NCBI GenBank assembly: GCA_010092775.1
Contig: JAADYZ010000103.1
Coordinates: forward strand, 1 to 5,785
Direction of reading: 5' to 3'
Length of the DNA: 5,785 bases
DNA from: Chloroflexota bacterium
Lineage (GTDB): Bacteria; Chloroflexota; Anaerolineae; Aggregatilineales; UBA3940
Shown piece after piece: positions 5,487 through 5,785 of this stretch. Under the pieces are notes generated by a model. The model saw nothing but the letters and a program-made list of their open reading frames with translations. It did not search any database and was not told where the DNA came from. The translations under genes were made by a program, and so were the position numbers. The first letter of the stretch is position 1, and every line of letters starts with the position of its first letter.

Positions 5487-5785
5487 ATGGATACCCCTTA
5501 CAGTGGGAAAGTCGGCTTGTGGCACACCGAGGGACAAGCCCTCGGCGAGGAAAGCATCGAGGAGCTAGCCGAAACCGTCCGTACTTGGGCACCCGTCACC
5601 GACGCCATTTGGGTCAAAGTGGCCCAGGGCGCACAATGGCAAGGTGCATCCGACCGCAAGATTGCCTTTCGCATTGATGGCCCCGAAGACATCAGCCGTT
5701 GGGTTAACACCCTGGCGGGCTATGACACGGTGGTGTATGAGCGCAGCTTGCCGCAAGATCACCCCACCATAGAGCATATGCAGGA
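5487..5785 (+). CDS. Paralogue of the upstream hydrolase-like protein, N-terminal part (cut by the window)
   Basis: An open frame from ATG to the window edge (99 full codons) without a stop. The start has a strong purine-rich SD (AGAGGGG, 9 bases upstream). By hand, 33 of the first 72 residues match the previous protein without a gap. Shared blocks are TPY-GKV-LWH, W-K followed by QWQG, and GP-DISRW. After that the two diverge. It therefore starts with the same GH25-like TIM-barrel domain; whether golvesin and M23 domains follow cannot be seen. Only 21 bp separate the genes, so they form one transcript and probably arose by tandem duplication. It also lacks an N-terminal signal peptide. Confidence 0.85.
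   Translation, partial: MDTPYSGKVGLWHTEGQALGEESIEELAETVRTWAPVTDAIWVKVAQGAQWQGASDRKIAFRIDGPEDISRWVNTLAGYDTVVYERSLPQDHPTIEHMQ

Noticed and set aside
1..5785. CRISPR array, insertion sequence, tRNA or rRNA gene
   Set aside because: I see no spaced direct repeats, transposase motifs, terminal inverted repeats or tRNA/rRNA signature on either strand.

Overview
The window carries one complete gene on the minus strand (metG, methionyl-tRNA synthetase). Facing away from it on the plus strand are a cytoplasmic hybrid response-regulator/histidine kinase and two tandem, related cell-wall-hydrolase-like genes, the second cut by the right edge. Base composition is moderate (roughly 50-57% G+C in genes). 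The style of the MetRS, the REC-HisKA-HATPase hybrid and the golvesin/M23 protein suggests a Chloroflexota bacterium (Anaerolineae-like). That is an impression from protein style, not a proven placement.

Layout. Positions 1-220 are non-coding. They contain a good leftward promoter (extended -10), a 27-bp near-perfect dyad just after the expected transcription start and an AGGAGG ribosome-binding site at the very edge, so a minus-strand gene should begin just outside the left end. Positions 221-1987 are metG (minus). Positions 1988-2425 hold the divergent control region. On the minus strand it has an extended -10 promoter, a 31-codon open frame starting with a Met-rich stretch (five Met codons in the first nine) and a strong intrinsic terminator, all ahead of metG. 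On the plus strand it has an extended -10 promoter and a structured 5' leader ahead of the kinase gene. Positions 2426-3547 are the hybrid kinase. Positions 3645-5465 are a three-domain protein (TIM-barrel GH25-like, golvesin-like, M23 peptidase) starting at GTG. From 5487 to the edge is a second gene with the same N-terminal domain, 21 bp downstream and surely co-transcribed.

Most interesting signal. The metG leader has the architecture of ribosome-mediated transcription attenuation: promoter, short peptide with clustered Met codons, hairpin overlapping those codons, candidate antiterminator (8 pairs, one of them G-U) mutually exclusive with the terminator, then the terminator and metG with its own ribosome-binding site. 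The logic would be that shortage of Met-tRNA stalls the leader ribosome and lets transcription reach the synthetase gene. I know of no described metG attenuator of this kind, and no T-box signature is visible. This is a sequence-based hypothesis.

How the genes relate. metG is a stand-alone housekeeping unit. The kinase may share a transcript with the hydrolase pair: there is a 97-bp gap and no recognisable terminator. A sensor controlling or co-expressed with wall-active enzymes is plausible but not shown. Both hydrolase-like proteins lack a visible signal peptide, so how they reach a wall substrate is open.
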